From NCBI RefSeq assembly GCF_003610995.1, contig NZ_CP032543.1:496001-560000 (forward strand): a DNA stretch of 64,000 bases. The letters are read 5' to 3'. This document shows, one piece after another, positions 8,277 to 17,183 of this stretch. Within the stretch, counting starts at the first letter, position 1; each line of letters opens with the position of its first letter. The position numbers were made by a program, and so were the translations under genes. A model generated the notes under the pieces. That model ran no database searches. It saw only the letters and a list, made by a program, of their open reading frames with translations, and had not been told where the DNA came from. This DNA comes from Streptomyces griseus subsp. griseus. GTDB taxonomy: Bacteria > Actinomycetota > Actinomycetes > Streptomycetales > Streptomycetaceae.

Positions 8277-8980
8277 ACGTCCAGTCGGCCGCACATCCCG
8301 AACCGCCCCCGCTCCACCGGCCGTTGCTCCCGCACGCGGGCTTCCGCCAGATGGTCACACTCGCCCCGCCCCAGCGCGTCCAGCTGGGCAGCGGTCGTGA
8401 CGGCGGCCAGACCGGCGCCCTGCTCCCAGCGGGTGCGCCACTCCTCGACACGGGGCCGGACGAGCGCGGCGGCGGCCTGGTGGAACGCGGACAAGGGCTC
8501 CGGATCGCCCGCCTCCGCCGCCTCGCACAGGGCGAGGAACCCCTCCACGGCGAGGTCCCGCCGGGCGCGGGCGGCGTGCTCCCGCTCGGCCTCCGTGCCG
8601 TCCGGGGGCAGCGAGGCGGCCGCGCCGTAGACGTCCGGATCGGCGAGGAGGGCGGGCGGCAGCGTGAGGACGGCGTCACCGGCCTCGGGCAGCCCGCTGT
8701 TCTGCATGAGGACCACGACACGCAGCCCGTCCTCGTTCACCAGCCGGTGGATGGTGCCCGGCGTGAACCAGACGAGCGCCCCGGGCTCCAGAGGCGTCTG
8801 CCGGAACCCGGTCGCGGTGAGAGTCTGCACGGCGCCGGTGCCGCCGACGACGACGTACCCCTCGGAACAGGTGAGGTGCAGGTGCGGGGTGCCGCCGCGC
8901 AGGCCGTCGGCGGCGGGCCAGTCGTAGACGGTCAGGTGCGAGACGGCGACGGCGCCGGGCAGTCCTTCGAAGGTCACCAC
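8264..8980 (-). CDS. Cupin-domain protein
   Basis: A 238-residue protein with an N-terminal cupin. THLHLTCSEGYVVVGGTG-like residues give the first cupin motif (HxH, E), and PGALVWFTPGTIHRLVNEDG the second (P-G-x6-H). The C-terminal half is helical, with conserved-looking FLALCEAAEAGD and an RVEEWRTRWEQG segment. Cupins bind metals or sugars; no enzyme class can be fixed. The GTG at 8980 follows CTGGAG. A LacI-type palindrome lies about 40 bp upstream, suggesting sugar-responsive control. Confidence 0.75.
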   Translation of the reverse strand: MVTFEGLPGAVAVSHLTVYDWPAADGLRGGTPHLHLTCSEGYVVVGGTGAVQTLTATGFRQTPLEPGALVWFTPGTIHRLVNEDGLRVVVLMQNSGLPEAGDAVLTLPPALLADPDVYGAAASLPPDGTEAEREHAARARRDLAVEGFLALCEAAEAGDPEPLSAFHQAAAALVRPRVEEWRTRWEQGAGLAAVTTAAQLDALGRGECDHLAEARVREQRPVERGRFGMCGRLDVYRV

Positions 8981-9014
8981 GGGTGCTCCAGGGTCTCGGG
9001 GCTCGCCGGCAGGC

Positions 9015-9028
9015 CGCAAGCGCTTTCT
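9015..9028. promoter_or_regulatory. LacI-family operator-like palindrome
   Basis: On the minus strand the sequence reads AGAAAGCGCTTGCGG, containing the perfect palindrome AAGCGCTT with a central CG. This is the typical core of LacI/GalR-family operators (AAnCGnTT). It lies 35-48 bp upstream of the cupin GTG and about 200 bp upstream of the divergent BNR gene, so it most likely controls the cupin gene. The regulator gene is not in the window. Confidence 0.5.
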
Positions 9029-9222
9029 ACGGCAGCTGAACGCTAGGTCCGCCGCCCGGCGACGGTCAAGACGGCGGTCGCCGCGAGGTACGTGCGACGG
9101 GCGGTGGAGCCACACGCGGGGGGCCATGACCGGGCACGCGGGGAGCGTCCGCGAGCCACTGTCAGTGGTCGGGTGCAGACTGGCTCACATCCGGCACAAC
9201 GGCGTATCGGGAGGTCTCCGCC

Positions 9223-10347
9223 ATGACCGACGTACTCCTCACCGTGGGCACCCGCAAGGGCCTCTTCATCGGCCGCAGACGCGAGGGCACCTGGCAGATC
9301 GAGGGGCCGCACTTCAACGCGCAGGCGATCTCCTCGGTCGCCGTCGACACCCGTGGGGCCACGCCCCGGCTGCTGGCGGGCGGGGACAGCGCGCACTGGG
9401 GGCCGTCCGTCTTCCACTCCGACGATCTGGGTGAGAGCTGGGTGGAGCCGCAGCGTCCGGCGGTGAAGTTCCCCGAGTTCACCGGGGCGTCACTGGAGCG
9501 GGTCTGGCAGTTGCAGCCGGCCGGCCCCGAGGCACCGGACGTGGTCTACGCGGGCACCGAGCCGGCCGCGCTGTTCCGCTCCGAGGACCGGGGCGAGTCC
9601 TTCGAGCTGGTCCGCCCGCTCTGGGAGCATCCGACCCGGTCGAAGTGGGTGCCGGGCGGCGGCGGGGAGGGGCTGCACACCATCCTCACCGACCCCCGGG
9701 ACGCCCGTGCGGTGCTGGTCGCGGTCTCGACGGCGGGGGTGTTCCGGACGGCGGACGGCGGGGAGAGCTGGGCCCCGGCCAACAAGGGCGTCTCCGCGGT
9801 CTTCCTGCCGGACCCCGACCCGGAGTTCGGCCAGTGCGTCCACAAGGTCGCCCGGGACGCGGCCGACCCGGACCGGCTCTACCTCCAGAACCACTGGGGG
9901 GTGTTCCGCAGCGACGACGGAGGCGACAGCTGGAGCGACATCGGCGCGGATCTGCCTTCCGACTTCGGGTTCGCCGCCGTGGCACACCCGCACCGCGGCG
10001 ACACGGCGTACGTCTTCCCGATCAACGCCGACGCCGACCGGGTCCCGGCGGAGCACCGCTGCCGGGTCTTCCGGACGCGGGACGCGGGGCGCAGCTGGGA
10101 GCCGCTCACGGTGGGGCTGCCGGGCGGGAAGCACTACGGCACGGTGCTGCGCGACGCGCTCTGCACGGACGACGCGGATCCCGCCGGGATCTACTTCGGC
10201 AACCGCAACGGCGAGTTGTACGCCAGCGCGGACGACGGCGACAGCTGGCAGCAGCTCGCCTCGCATCTGCCGGACGTGCTCTGCGTCAGGGCGGTGGCTC
10301 TCGACCGAGTGGCCGAGGCGAGGCGGCCCCCGGCCGACGGCAGTTGA
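9223..10347 (+). CDS. BNR/sialidase-like beta-propeller protein
   Basis: A 374-residue cytoplasmic protein without signal peptide. It contains several Asp-box/BNR motifs (S-x-D-x-G-x-x-W), for example [44 protein letters not shown] and [11 protein letters not shown], spaced 50-80 residues apart as blades of a propeller. The opening [16 protein letters not shown] is common in actinobacterial WD40/YVTN/BNR proteins. Catalytic sialidase residues cannot be recognised, so hydrolase activity is not implied. GGGAGG precedes the ATG. Confidence 0.8.
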   Translation: MTDVLLTVGTRKGLFIGRRREGTWQIEGPHFNAQAISSVAVDTRGATPRLLAGGDSAHWGPSVFHSDDLGESWVEPQRPAVKFPEFTGASLERVWQLQPAGPEAPDVVYAGTEPAALFRSEDRGESFELVRPLWEHPTRSKWVPGGGGEGLHTILTDPRDARAVLVAVSTAGVFRTADGGESWAPANKGVSAVFLPDPDPEFGQCVHKVARDAADPDRLYLQNHWGVFRSDDGGDSWSDIGADLPSDFGFAAVAHPHRGDTAYVFPINADADRVPAEHRCRVFRTRDAGRSWEPLTVGLPGGKHYGTVLRDALCTDDADPAGIYFGNRNGELYASADDGDSWQQLASHLPDVLCVRAVALDRVAEARRPPADGS

Positions 10348-10381
10348 TCGGAGTGGTCGTATCACCAGTAGAGTGCGGCGC

Positions 10382-11059
10382 GTGGCAGCACGACCGTTGA
10401 AAGAAATCATTGAGCCGGGGTGGGCCGACGCCCTCGAACCCGTCGCTGAACGCATCTCCGCCATGGGTGACTTCCTCCGCGCGGAGATCGCCGCGGGACG
10501 TACGTATCTGCCCTCCGGGGCCAACGTACTGCGGGCGTTCCAGCAGCCGTTCGAGGAGGTGCGGGTCCTCGTCGTCGGCCAGGACCCCTACCCGACACCC
10601 GGGCACGCGATCGGGCTCAGCTTCGCCGTGGCCCCCGATGTCCGGCCGCTGCCCGGCAGTCTGGAGAACATCTTCCGGGAGCTGCACTCGGATCTCGGCC
10701 TGCCGCGGCCGTCCAACGGTGATCTGACGCCGTGGACCCGGCAGGGGGTTCTGCTGCTCAACAGGGCGCTGACCACCGCGCCTCGGCGGCCCGCCGCGCA
10801 CCGCGGCAAGGGCTGGGAAGAGGTGACCGAGCAGGCGATCAAGGCACTGGTGGCCCGGGGCACCCCGCTGGTGTCGGTGCTGTGGGGGCGCGACGCCCGC
10901 AATCTCCGCCCGCAGCTGGGCGACTTCCCGGCGATCGAGTCCTCGCACCCCTCCCCCATGTCGGCCGACCGCGGGTTCTTCGGCTCGCGGCCGTTCAGCC
11001 GGGTCAACGAACTGCTGGAGCGCCAGGGGGCGCAGCCGGTGGACTGGCGTCTGCCGTGA
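10382..11059 (+). CDS. ung: Uracil-DNA glycosylase
   Basis: A family 1 UDG of 225 residues, the expected length. The water-activating motif [13 protein letters not shown] (GQDPYP at residues 66-71, catalytic Asp68) and the DNA-intercalating loop [13 protein letters not shown] near the C-terminus are intact; LLLNRALT supplies the uracil-recognition strand. It removes uracil from DNA in base-excision repair. The start is a GTG at 10382. The stop overlaps the GTG of the following kinase-like gene by four bases (GTGA), so the two are translationally coupled. Confidence 0.95.
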   Translation: MAARPLKEIIEPGWADALEPVAERISAMGDFLRAEIAAGRTYLPSGANVLRAFQQPFEEVRVLVVGQDPYPTPGHAIGLSFAVAPDVRPLPGSLENIFRELHSDLGLPRPSNGDLTPWTRQGVLLLNRALTTAPRRPAAHRGKGWEEVTEQAIKALVARGTPLVSVLWGRDARNLRPQLGDFPAIESSHPSPMSADRGFFGSRPFSRVNELLERQGAQPVDWRLP

Positions 11060-12219
11060 CCGGCGCCGCGTCCCGGGCCCCTGGGGCGTACGTCCTGGGG
11101 GTCGACTCCGGCGGGTCGGGGCTGCGGGTGGCGCTCGGCCGGGTGGACGCGGACGGACCGCTGTTCACGACGGTCTGTGCCGAGCCGGTGCGGACGGGGG
11201 CCGGGGGGATCGACGCGGCCCATCTGCTGGAACAGCTGCTGCCCGTGGTGGCGGAGTTGCTGGAACGGGCCGGTCTCAGCGGTTCGGGTGACTCCCCCGG
11301 ACAGGTCGCCGCGCTGGCGATCGGAGCTGCCGGAATGGCCACGCTCGGCGGGCGGTTGCGGGCGGAGCTGCCCGGTGCGCTCGCGGAAGCGCTCGGTGTG
11401 CGCCGGATGGCGCTGGCCGCCGACGCGGTGACGGCGTACGCGGGGGCGGTGGGGCAGCGTCCCGGGGCGGTCGTCGCCGGCGGCACGGGCATGATCGCGC
11501 TCGGTACGGACCTCACGGCGTGGCAGCGGGCCGACGGCTGGGGTCATCTTCTGGGTGACAGCGGCGGCGGGGCGTGGATCGGCCGGGCGGGACTCGACGC
11601 GGCGATGCGCGCCCATGACGGGCGGCGCGGCGGCTCCCCCGCCCTGCTGGCCCGGCTGCATGCAGTGTTCGGTCCCGCCGAGGAGCTGCCGGGGCTGCTC
11701 TATCCGCGCTCCGACCGCCCGGCCGTGCTCGCCTCGTTCGCCCCGGAGGTGGCGGCGTGCGCCGGAGCGGACGAGGTCGCGGCGGGCATTCTGCGTGAGG
11801 CGGCGGCGCATATCGCCGAGGCGGCCGCCGCCGTCTGTCCTGCGGCCGGGTCCGAGGCCGGCGGCGATGGCGAAGTGGCCCTGACCGGTGGGCTGTTCCG
11901 GATGGGCGAGCCCCTGCTCGGACCGGTGCGCGAGGAGCTGGCGCGGCTGGTACCGCAGGCCCGTGTGACCACCGGTACGGGCGATCCGCTGACCGGCGCA
12001 CTCCGGATCGCGCGCGCCCTGGCCGTGGACGGTCTGCGGCTTCCGCACCACCCGACGATGCTGTTCGTACCGACCGGAGGCGAACGCTCCGGAGGCGGGG
12101 CGGCGGACGTACGGAACGGCGAGCGGGAACCCGGCGGCGCACCGGCCGACGGGCCGGTGGACAGGCCGACAGAAGCGGATACTTCACCGGTAGGCCACTC
12201 ATCGGACATAAGCGGATAG
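11056..12219 (+). CDS. BadF/BadG/BcrA/BcrD-type ATPase, N-acetylglucosamine kinase-like
   Basis: A 387-residue member of the sugar-kinase/Hsp70/actin ATPase fold. The phosphate-1 loop is [16 protein letters not shown], the phosphate-2/adenosine region has [12 protein letters not shown], and [16 protein letters not shown] is the signature of GlcNAc kinases and BadF-type ATPases. It probably phosphorylates an amino sugar. The last 45 residues are charged, Gly/Pro-rich and probably disordered. Coupled to ung by a GTGA overlap, although no functional link between the two is known. Confidence 0.82.
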   Translation: MTGAASRAPGAYVLGVDSGGSGLRVALGRVDADGPLFTTVCAEPVRTGAGGIDAAHLLEQLLPVVAELLERAGLSGSGDSPGQVAALAIGAAGMATLGGRLRAELPGALAEALGVRRMALAADAVTAYAGAVGQRPGAVVAGGTGMIALGTDLTAWQRADGWGHLLGDSGGGAWIGRAGLDAAMRAHDGRRGGSPALLARLHAVFGPAEELPGLLYPRSDRPAVLASFAPEVAACAGADEVAAGILREAAAHIAEAAAAVCPAAGSEAGGDGEVALTGGLFRMGEPLLGPVREELARLVPQARVTTGTGDPLTGALRIARALAVDGLRLPHHPTMLFVPTGGERSGGGAADVRNGEREPGGAPADGPVDRPTEADTSPVGHSSDISG

Positions 12220-12281
12220 TTAACGCGCGACCGGACCCTCCCCGAACAGAGGAGCATCCAAAACCAGTAGCATGCGGCGCC

Positions 12282-13205
12282 ATGAGCACCCCCACTGGGC
12301 CCGCTTCCGGCCTGCCTGTACGAATGCCGCGACCTCGCCAGTCCGGACGGCACCGCCGCCCGGAGCCCGTGGTCGCACCTGAGGGCGCTGCCGCGCTCGT
12401 TCTCGCCGTTCCCGGTACCCCCTCCTCGGTCACGCGCGGTCTGGCCGAGGAAGTGATCAGCATCGCCCGTTCCGAGCTGCCCGGCCTCAACGCCCGGATC
12501 GGCTATCTCGACGGTGACGACGCCGAGTACCCCACTCTTGCCACCGCTCTCACCCACTCCGCCACCGAGCGCGTCCAGCGCTACGAGCAGGCCGTCGCCG
12601 TCGGCCGTGAGGCCACCGAGCCCACCGGGCCGGCCGCCATCGTGGTCCCGCTGCTCGCGGGTCCCGACAGCGAGCTCATCCGGCGGATACGACAGGCCGT
12701 GATGGACAGCGGCACGCAGGTGGAGCTGACCGACGTGCTCGGCCCGCACCCGCTGCTCGCCGAGGCCCTGCACGTACGGCTCTCGGAGGCGGGGCTGGCC
12801 CGCGCCGACCGCGCCAGGCTGTTCACCGTCGCCACCGCCGCCGACGGCATCGTGCTGGCCACGGTGGGCGGCGAGGAGGCCGTGCAGGCCGCCGGAATCA
12901 CCGGCATGCTGCTGGCCGCCCGGCTGGCGGTGCCGGTGATGGCCGCCGCGCTGGACGTGGAGGGTTCCGTCGCCTCGATCGCGCAGCAGCTCCAGGGCTC
13001 CGGCTCGGCGCAGCTCGCGCTGGCGCCGTACCTGGTGGGCCCGGAGGTCGACCCCGGTCTGCTGGACGCCGCCGCCAAGGAGGCGGGCTGCGCGACCGCC
13101 GAGCCGCTGGGCGCCTATCCCGCGATCGGCAAGCTCGTGCTGTCCCTCTACGCCACGGCGCTGGGCATCAGCCCCGCCACCCCCCAGGGCGCCCAGGCGC
13201 ACTGA
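12282..13205 (+). CDS. CbiX/sirohydrochlorin-chelatase-like protein lacking the metal histidines
   Basis: A 307-residue protein with two CbiX-like halves. The fold pattern is clear: ALVLAVPGTPSSVTRGLAEE, ARIGYLDGDDAEYPTLATAL and AAIVVPLLAGPDSELIRRI in the first half, then TVATAADGIVLATVGGEEA and LALAPYLVGPEVDPGLLDA in the second. In active chelatases the first strand ends in HGSR and the later strand in a PLFLxxGYH-like element; here the histidines are replaced (PGTPS and LLAGPDSE). It may therefore be a non-catalytic or different-function relative. A charged 40-residue N-terminus precedes the domain. Confidence 0.7.
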   Translation: MSTPTGPASGLPVRMPRPRQSGRHRRPEPVVAPEGAAALVLAVPGTPSSVTRGLAEEVISIARSELPGLNARIGYLDGDDAEYPTLATALTHSATERVQRYEQAVAVGREATEPTGPAAIVVPLLAGPDSELIRRIRQAVMDSGTQVELTDVLGPHPLLAEALHVRLSEAGLARADRARLFTVATAADGIVLATVGGEEAVQAAGITGMLLAARLAVPVMAAALDVEGSVASIAQQLQGSGSAQLALAPYLVGPEVDPGLLDAAAKEAGCATAEPLGAYPAIGKLVLSLYATALGISPATPQGAQAH

Positions 13206-13253
13206 CCCGGGTTCGCGGAAGCGGCACCGACGCACGGAAGCCCAGGACGTACG

Positions 13254-13313
13254 AAGGCCGCGGCCCGGGCCGGACGGATCCGCACCTGATCCTCCGGTCC
13301 GGGCCGCGGCCTT
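13254..13313 (+). terminator. Strong hairpin terminator after the CbiX-like gene
   Basis: Arms at 13254-13274 and 13293-13313 pair over 21 bp with one mismatch, around an 18-base loop. The arm core is AAGGCCGCGGCCC. It lies 48 bp past the CbiX-like stop and also downstream of the converging lactonase gene, so it can stop transcription from both sides. There is no long U tract, which is usual in Streptomyces. Confidence 0.75.
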
Positions 13314-13315
13314 CC

Positions 13316-13375
13316 GGCTGTCTGTACGGCTGCCCGGCCTTCCCGCTTTCGGGCTGTCTGTACGGCTGCCCGGCC
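13316..13375. repeat. Two 24-bp direct repeats (36-bp period)
   Basis: Identical 24-base copies at 13316-13339 and 13352-13375 begin GGCTGTCTGTACGG. A third fragment, GGCTGTACG, follows at 13376. They sit between the terminator and the lactonase stop, in non-coding DNA, and look like a short local duplication. Confidence 0.7.
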
Positions 13376-13392
13376 GGCTGTACGCCGCCGGG

Positions 13393-14454
13393 TCAGCCGA
13401 GGACGACGCAGGAGGCCGCCGGGATCTCGACGGAGCCCGCGTGCCGCGGGATGCCCGTCTCCGCGTCCACGGCGAACCAGCTGACGTTGCCTGAGCGCTC
13501 GTTGGCCGCGTACAGCCACTGGCCGCCCGGGTCGAGGGTGAGGTCACGGGGCCAGCGCCCGCCGCAGCCGACGGTGGCCACCAGGGCGGCCTTCTCGCCG
13601 GTCTCGTCCAGCGTCAGGACCGAGATGCTGTCGTGGCCCCGGTTGGCGGTCCACAGGAAGCGCCCGTCGTGCGCGACGACCACCTCGGACGGGTAGGCCC
13701 GTACGGAGGGGTCTGCGGACCCGGGCTCGGACTCGGGCAGCACCGGCACCTCCCCCAGCGGCTCCATCCGGCCCGCCTCGGCGTCCCAGCGGCACACGGT
13801 GAGGGTCGTGACCAACTCGTTCAGCACGTAGGCGTAACGGCCCGAAGGGTGGAAGGCCAGGTGGCGCGGTCCGGTGCCCGGCCGCAGGGTGCTCTCGTCG
13901 TGCGGCTCCAGGGCTCCGGTGGCGGGGTCCAGGGCGCCGACCCGTACCGAGTCGGTGCCGAGGTCCACGCTGACCACCCAGCGGCCCGAGGGGTCGGGCA
14001 GCACCTGGTGGGCGTGCGGGCCCTCCTGGCGTTCGCCGTCGGGGCCGCCGCCCTCGTGCCGGACGACCGAGGAGACCTCGCCGAGCGATCCGTCGGGGAG
14101 CACGGGCAGGGCGGTGACGCTGCCCGATCCGTAGTTGGCGGTGACCAGGTGGCCCGCGGCGAGCGCGAGGTGGGTGGGTCCGTCGGCGTCGACCGGGCGT
14201 ACGGGGCCCAGGAGGGCCGGTACGTCGCCGCTGATGTCGAAAGCGGCCACGGAGCCCGGGGCGCTCTCGCCGACGGCGTACAGGGCCCTGCCGCCAGGTC
14301 CGAGCGCGAGGAAGGAAGGGTCGGGCAGGGCGTCGGAGGAGCCGAGCACGGTCAGCGCTCCGGTGTTCCGGTCGACCTCCGCGACGGTGACGCCGAGGCC
14401 GCCCGCCGAGGTGAACGACCCCATGAATGCCCGCCCGGTGCTGCTGCCGCCCAT
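13393..14454 (-). CDS. Lactonase-family beta-propeller protein
   Basis: A 353-residue, seven-bladed propeller of the YbhE/6-phosphogluconolactonase (lactonase) family. Signature blades include RAFMGSFTSAGGLGVTVAEVD at the start, DPSFLALGPGGRALYAV, GPTHLALAAGHLVTANYGSG, GTGPRHLAFHPSGRYAYVLNE and GRWPRDLTLDPGGQWLYAANE. No signal peptide is present. Family members hydrolyse 6-phosphogluconolactone or other lactones, so a sugar-acid role is likely but unproven. The ATG at 14454 was chosen over 14529 because it begins at the usual family start. Confidence 0.82.
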   Translation of the reverse strand: MGGSSTGRAFMGSFTSAGGLGVTVAEVDRNTGALTVLGSSDALPDPSFLALGPGGRALYAVGESAPGSVAAFDISGDVPALLGPVRPVDADGPTHLALAAGHLVTANYGSGSVTALPVLPDGSLGEVSSVVRHEGGGPDGERQEGPHAHQVLPDPSGRWVVSVDLGTDSVRVGALDPATGALEPHDESTLRPGTGPRHLAFHPSGRYAYVLNELVTTLTVCRWDAEAGRMEPLGEVPVLPESEPGSADPSVRAYPSEVVVAHDGRFLWTANRGHDSISVLTLDETGEKAALVATVGCGGRWPRDLTLDPGGQWLYAANERSGNVSWFAVDAETGIPRHAGSVEIPAASCVVLG

Positions 14455-14556
14455 CGCACTACCCCACTTCACCGTCGCCGTGATCTTCCGGGCGACGGTA
14501 GCAGGCGCCCCATCTGAGGTCTGGACCAATCCCAGGGCGGCGGGAAAGGGGCGGGC

Positions 14557-16065
14557 TCAGGCGGCGATCGGGGCCCGGGGCGAGCTGTGCAGGGGTGCGG
14601 CGAGGTCGCCCAGCGCCCGCTCCAGGCCGTGCAGGTGGGCCAGTGCGGGGTGATCCAGGACGGCGCCGGGCTGCACGCCCGCGCGTTCGGCCCCCCGCGC
14701 CTGACGGCTCTCCTGGCGCAGCAGCTCCTCCACCGCCTCCTCCACCCGGGAGCAGGCGGCCGAGAGCCGGGCGTCGTGCGAGGCGGCCGGGTCGGCGGCG
14801 ATGGAGGCGAGCCCGCGCACCTCGCGTACGCAGTCGTCCAGCAGGGCCAGCACCTGCCGGGCCCGCGCCTTGCGGGCCTTCAGCGGGCTCAGGGGGTGCA
14901 CCAGCGGGGCGAGCGAGAGCCGGACCCGGCCGAGCAGCACATCGAGTTCGGCGACCCGGGGGCCGGGGTCGGCGCCGAGCGAGCCGGCGAGGCGCTCGGC
15001 CGCCTCGGCCGTGCAGGCGTGGACGCACCGCAGGGCCTTGCGGATCCAGGCGTCGGTGATGGCGTGGGTCGTGACGGGCAGGATCACCAGCACAGCGAGC
15101 ACCGCGCCGAGCGCGCCGACGGCCGTCTCGGCGACCCGCAGCCAGAGCAGGGAGGCGTCCAGGACGCCCAGGACCCCGTAGAGCACGCCGACCATGACGG
15201 TCACGAAGAACATCATCCAGCTGTACGAGACCGCCGCGGTGTAGAAGATCCCGAAGACGCAGACCGCGACGATGGCGGCGGTCGGCGTCCCGGCGCCGTC
15301 GAGAGGGATGGCGACGAAGAAGCCTGCGGCGATACCGATCACGGTCCCCAGGACCCGGCGGAAGCCGCGTACGAGGGTCTCGCCGCGTGAGGTGGTGTTG
15401 ACGAAGACCCACCAGGTGGCACCGACGGCCCAGTACCAGCGCTGGTCGGAGAGGACCTGGCCCAGACCCAGCGCGAAGGCGCCGCCCAGGGTGGCCTGCA
15501 CCGCCTGCCGGGTGGTGACGCGGGCCAGCCCGCGCCCCTCCGGCGGGGCGGGCACGGCCACGGGGGGCAGCCGACGCTCGTAGCACCAGAAGCCGAAGCG
15601 GACGGTGGAGGCGGCGCCGAGGGAGAACAGGACGGCGGCGTACAGCTCGGGCAGCTGCTCGGGCACCGTGTGCAGGAACTGGGCGGCGAAGAAGGTCATG
15701 AACGCGAAGACGCCCAGCGAGTGCCCGCGCGGCCCCCAGCGCCGGGCGTAGACGCCCGCGCCCATGACGGCGAGGAAGGTGAGGTCGCGGGCGACCGGCT
15801 GGTCGTGCAGCACGGCGGCGAGGGCGAGGACGGGGAGCCCGGCTGCGGGGAGCAGCGCGGTCGTGGCGGCCTGCTGCCGCACGGTGGCGTCGGTGACCGT
15901 GAAGAGGGCGAGCAGCGCCGCGAGGCCGCCGGTGACGGCCGCGACGAGCGAGTGCCCGACGAGCCCGCACAGCGCGACCGCGAGTCCGATCCCGATGACG
16001 GCCCGGCTCGCGAACCGCAGCCGCACCCTCCCCGGGTCCGGCGCCACGAACACCCTCTTCAGCAC
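14557..16065 (-). CDS. FUSC-family membrane protein (aromatic-acid-exporter-like)
   Basis: A 502-residue membrane protein of the FUSC/aromatic acid exporter group. There are two hydrophobic sets of helices, residues about 20-150 and 205-330, each beginning with an RFASRAVIGIGLA-type segment; the second reads TLGGAFALGLGQVLSDQRWYW. A cytoplasmic helical C-terminus follows. The GTG at 16065 has GGAAGGGGAG upstream, whereas the frame stays open another 113 codons upstream. Substrates of such proteins include aromatic acids, but none can be named here. A U-tailed hairpin sits 47 bp before the start. Confidence 0.82.
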   Translation of the reverse strand: MLKRVFVAPDPGRVRLRFASRAVIGIGLAVALCGLVGHSLVAAVTGGLAALLALFTVTDATVRQQAATTALLPAAGLPVLALAAVLHDQPVARDLTFLAVMGAGVYARRWGPRGHSLGVFAFMTFFAAQFLHTVPEQLPELYAAVLFSLGAASTVRFGFWCYERRLPPVAVPAPPEGRGLARVTTRQAVQATLGGAFALGLGQVLSDQRWYWAVGATWWVFVNTTSRGETLVRGFRRVLGTVIGIAAGFFVAIPLDGAGTPTAAIVAVCVFGIFYTAAVSYSWMMFFVTVMVGVLYGVLGVLDASLLWLRVAETAVGALGAVLAVLVILPVTTHAITDAWIRKALRCVHACTAEAAERLAGSLGADPGPRVAELDVLLGRVRLSLAPLVHPLSPLKARKARARQVLALLDDCVREVRGLASIAADPAASHDARLSAACSRVEEAVEELLRQESRQARGAERAGVQPGAVLDHPALAHLHGLERALGDLAAPLHSSPRAPIAA

Positions 16066-16111
16066 ACTGCTCCCCTTCCGCGGCTCCCGTGGGCTCCGCG
16101 CGTTCGGCATG

Positions 16112-16140
16112 AAAAAGGCGCCGCGGAGATCCGCAGCGCC
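16112..16140 (-). terminator. Hairpin with T5 tail in the FUSC leader (terminator or attenuator)
   Basis: On the minus strand GGCGCTGCGG and CCGCGGCGCC pair around ATCT and are followed by TTTTT. It is a rare textbook rho-independent structure in such GC-rich DNA. It points toward the FUSC gene and lies 47 bp upstream of its GTG, so it either ends an upstream transcript or attenuates FUSC expression. Confidence 0.65.
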
Positions 16141-16672
16141 ATCGACAGGACCATCAGAGCACCCGGAGGGCCTATGGATCAAACGGAGGCAGAAACCATG
16201 GGCCAATGGCACAAACCCTTCCGTGCCTGATGGGCCAGGAGGGGGCCACTGGACCACCCGGGAGGGCAGGCGCTGCCCGAGTGCGCCGATGAAGAGGAAG
16301 GAGAAGGCGGCGACGGCGACCGCGAGCGCCAGGACCTCGGCCGTCCGCAGCGTGCGGCCGAGAAGCCGGGTGAGCGCGACCAGGAAGGGGAGCGCCCACG
16401 CCACCTTCGCGACGAACCGGGCCCGGACCCGGTTCGGTCTGATGGTGCACCGGCTGTGCTGTGCCGGAAGGAGCAGCTCCTGGACTTCTTGCCGTATCCC
16501 GCATCCACGCGGCCGGAATCCGTAATCAACTCTTCACCAGGAGTTCCGAGGCGCCGACCGGGGAAGCGGATCCGACCCCCCGGCTCTCCCTTTCCTTCCC
16601 ATGTGGGACACGCGCTGGGCCATCGGTACAGTCGGGACGGCATCGGACGGACCAGAAGGAGGCCGACGGACC
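16141..16672. other. Intergenic region with a hydrophobic ORF remnant
   Basis: About 530 bp without a confident gene. On the minus strand an open frame from about 16404 to 16230, continuous with FUSC, encodes WALPFLVALTRLLGRTL and AEVLALAVAVAAFSFLFIGA, two plausible membrane helices, but it has no convincing ribosome site and its upstream extension carries no ATG or GTG. It may be the tail of a lost membrane-protein gene. Near 16200 the minus strand has a six-codon ORF, ATG to TGA, that could be a leader peptide. The right end carries the promoter of the Lrp gene. Confidence 0.4.
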
Positions 16673-17158
16673 ATGGCCGTGGACGCTCTCGACACCCGGA
16701 TCCTGCGGCTGCTGATCGAACAGCCGCGTACCAGCGTGCGGGAGTACGCGCGCATCCTCGGGGTGGCCCGCGGCACCCTCCAGGCACGGCTGGACCGGCT
16801 GGAGCGGGACGGGGTCATCACCGGCACCGGTCCGGCCCTCTCCCCCGCCGCCCTCGGCCACCCCGTCCTCGCCTTCGTCCACCTGGAGGTCACCCAGGGA
16901 CACCTGGTGGAGGTCGGGGACGCGCTGGCGGCCGTCCCGGAGATCATCGAGGCGTTCTCGACCACCGGCGGCGGGGATCTGCTGACCCGGGTCGTGGCCC
17001 GGGACAACGGGCATCTGGAGGACGTGATCCAGCGGCTGATCCAGCTGCCGGGCGTCGTGCGGACCCGGACGGACGTGGCGCTGCGCGAGCGGGTGGCGCA
17101 CCGGGTGCTGCCGCTGGTCGAAGCCGTGGGGCGGGCGGCGGCCGGCCGGACCGGCTGA
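16673..17158 (+). CDS. Lrp/AsnC-family transcriptional regulator
   Basis: A 161-residue regulator. The N-terminal winged helix-turn-helix reads LDTRILRLLIEQPRTSVREY and VARGTLQARLDRLERDGVI. The C-terminal RAM domain starts at LAFVHLEVTQGHL and includes EAFSTTGGGDLLTRVVARD, the effector-binding and oligomerisation part. Such proteins sense amino acids. It is divergent from the FUSC exporter gene across 600 bp, so exporter control is possible. AGAAGGAGG is well placed before the ATG at 16673. Confidence 0.92.
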   Translation: MAVDALDTRILRLLIEQPRTSVREYARILGVARGTLQARLDRLERDGVITGTGPALSPAALGHPVLAFVHLEVTQGHLVEVGDALAAVPEIIEAFSTTGGGDLLTRVVARDNGHLEDVIQRLIQLPGVVRTRTDVALRERVAHRVLPLVEAVGRAAAGRTG

Positions 17159-17183
17159 CCCGGCCGGCCGGGTCCGTTGCGGC

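Noticed and set aside
16141..16260. Possible riboswitch in the FUSC leader
   Set aside because: I could not match it to a known riboswitch core; only the terminator-like hairpin is supported.
17157..17174. 18-bp palindrome GACCCGGCCGGCCGGGTC as a terminator
   Set aside because: It overlaps the Lrp stop, has no loop and no U tract, and short GC palindromes are common here.
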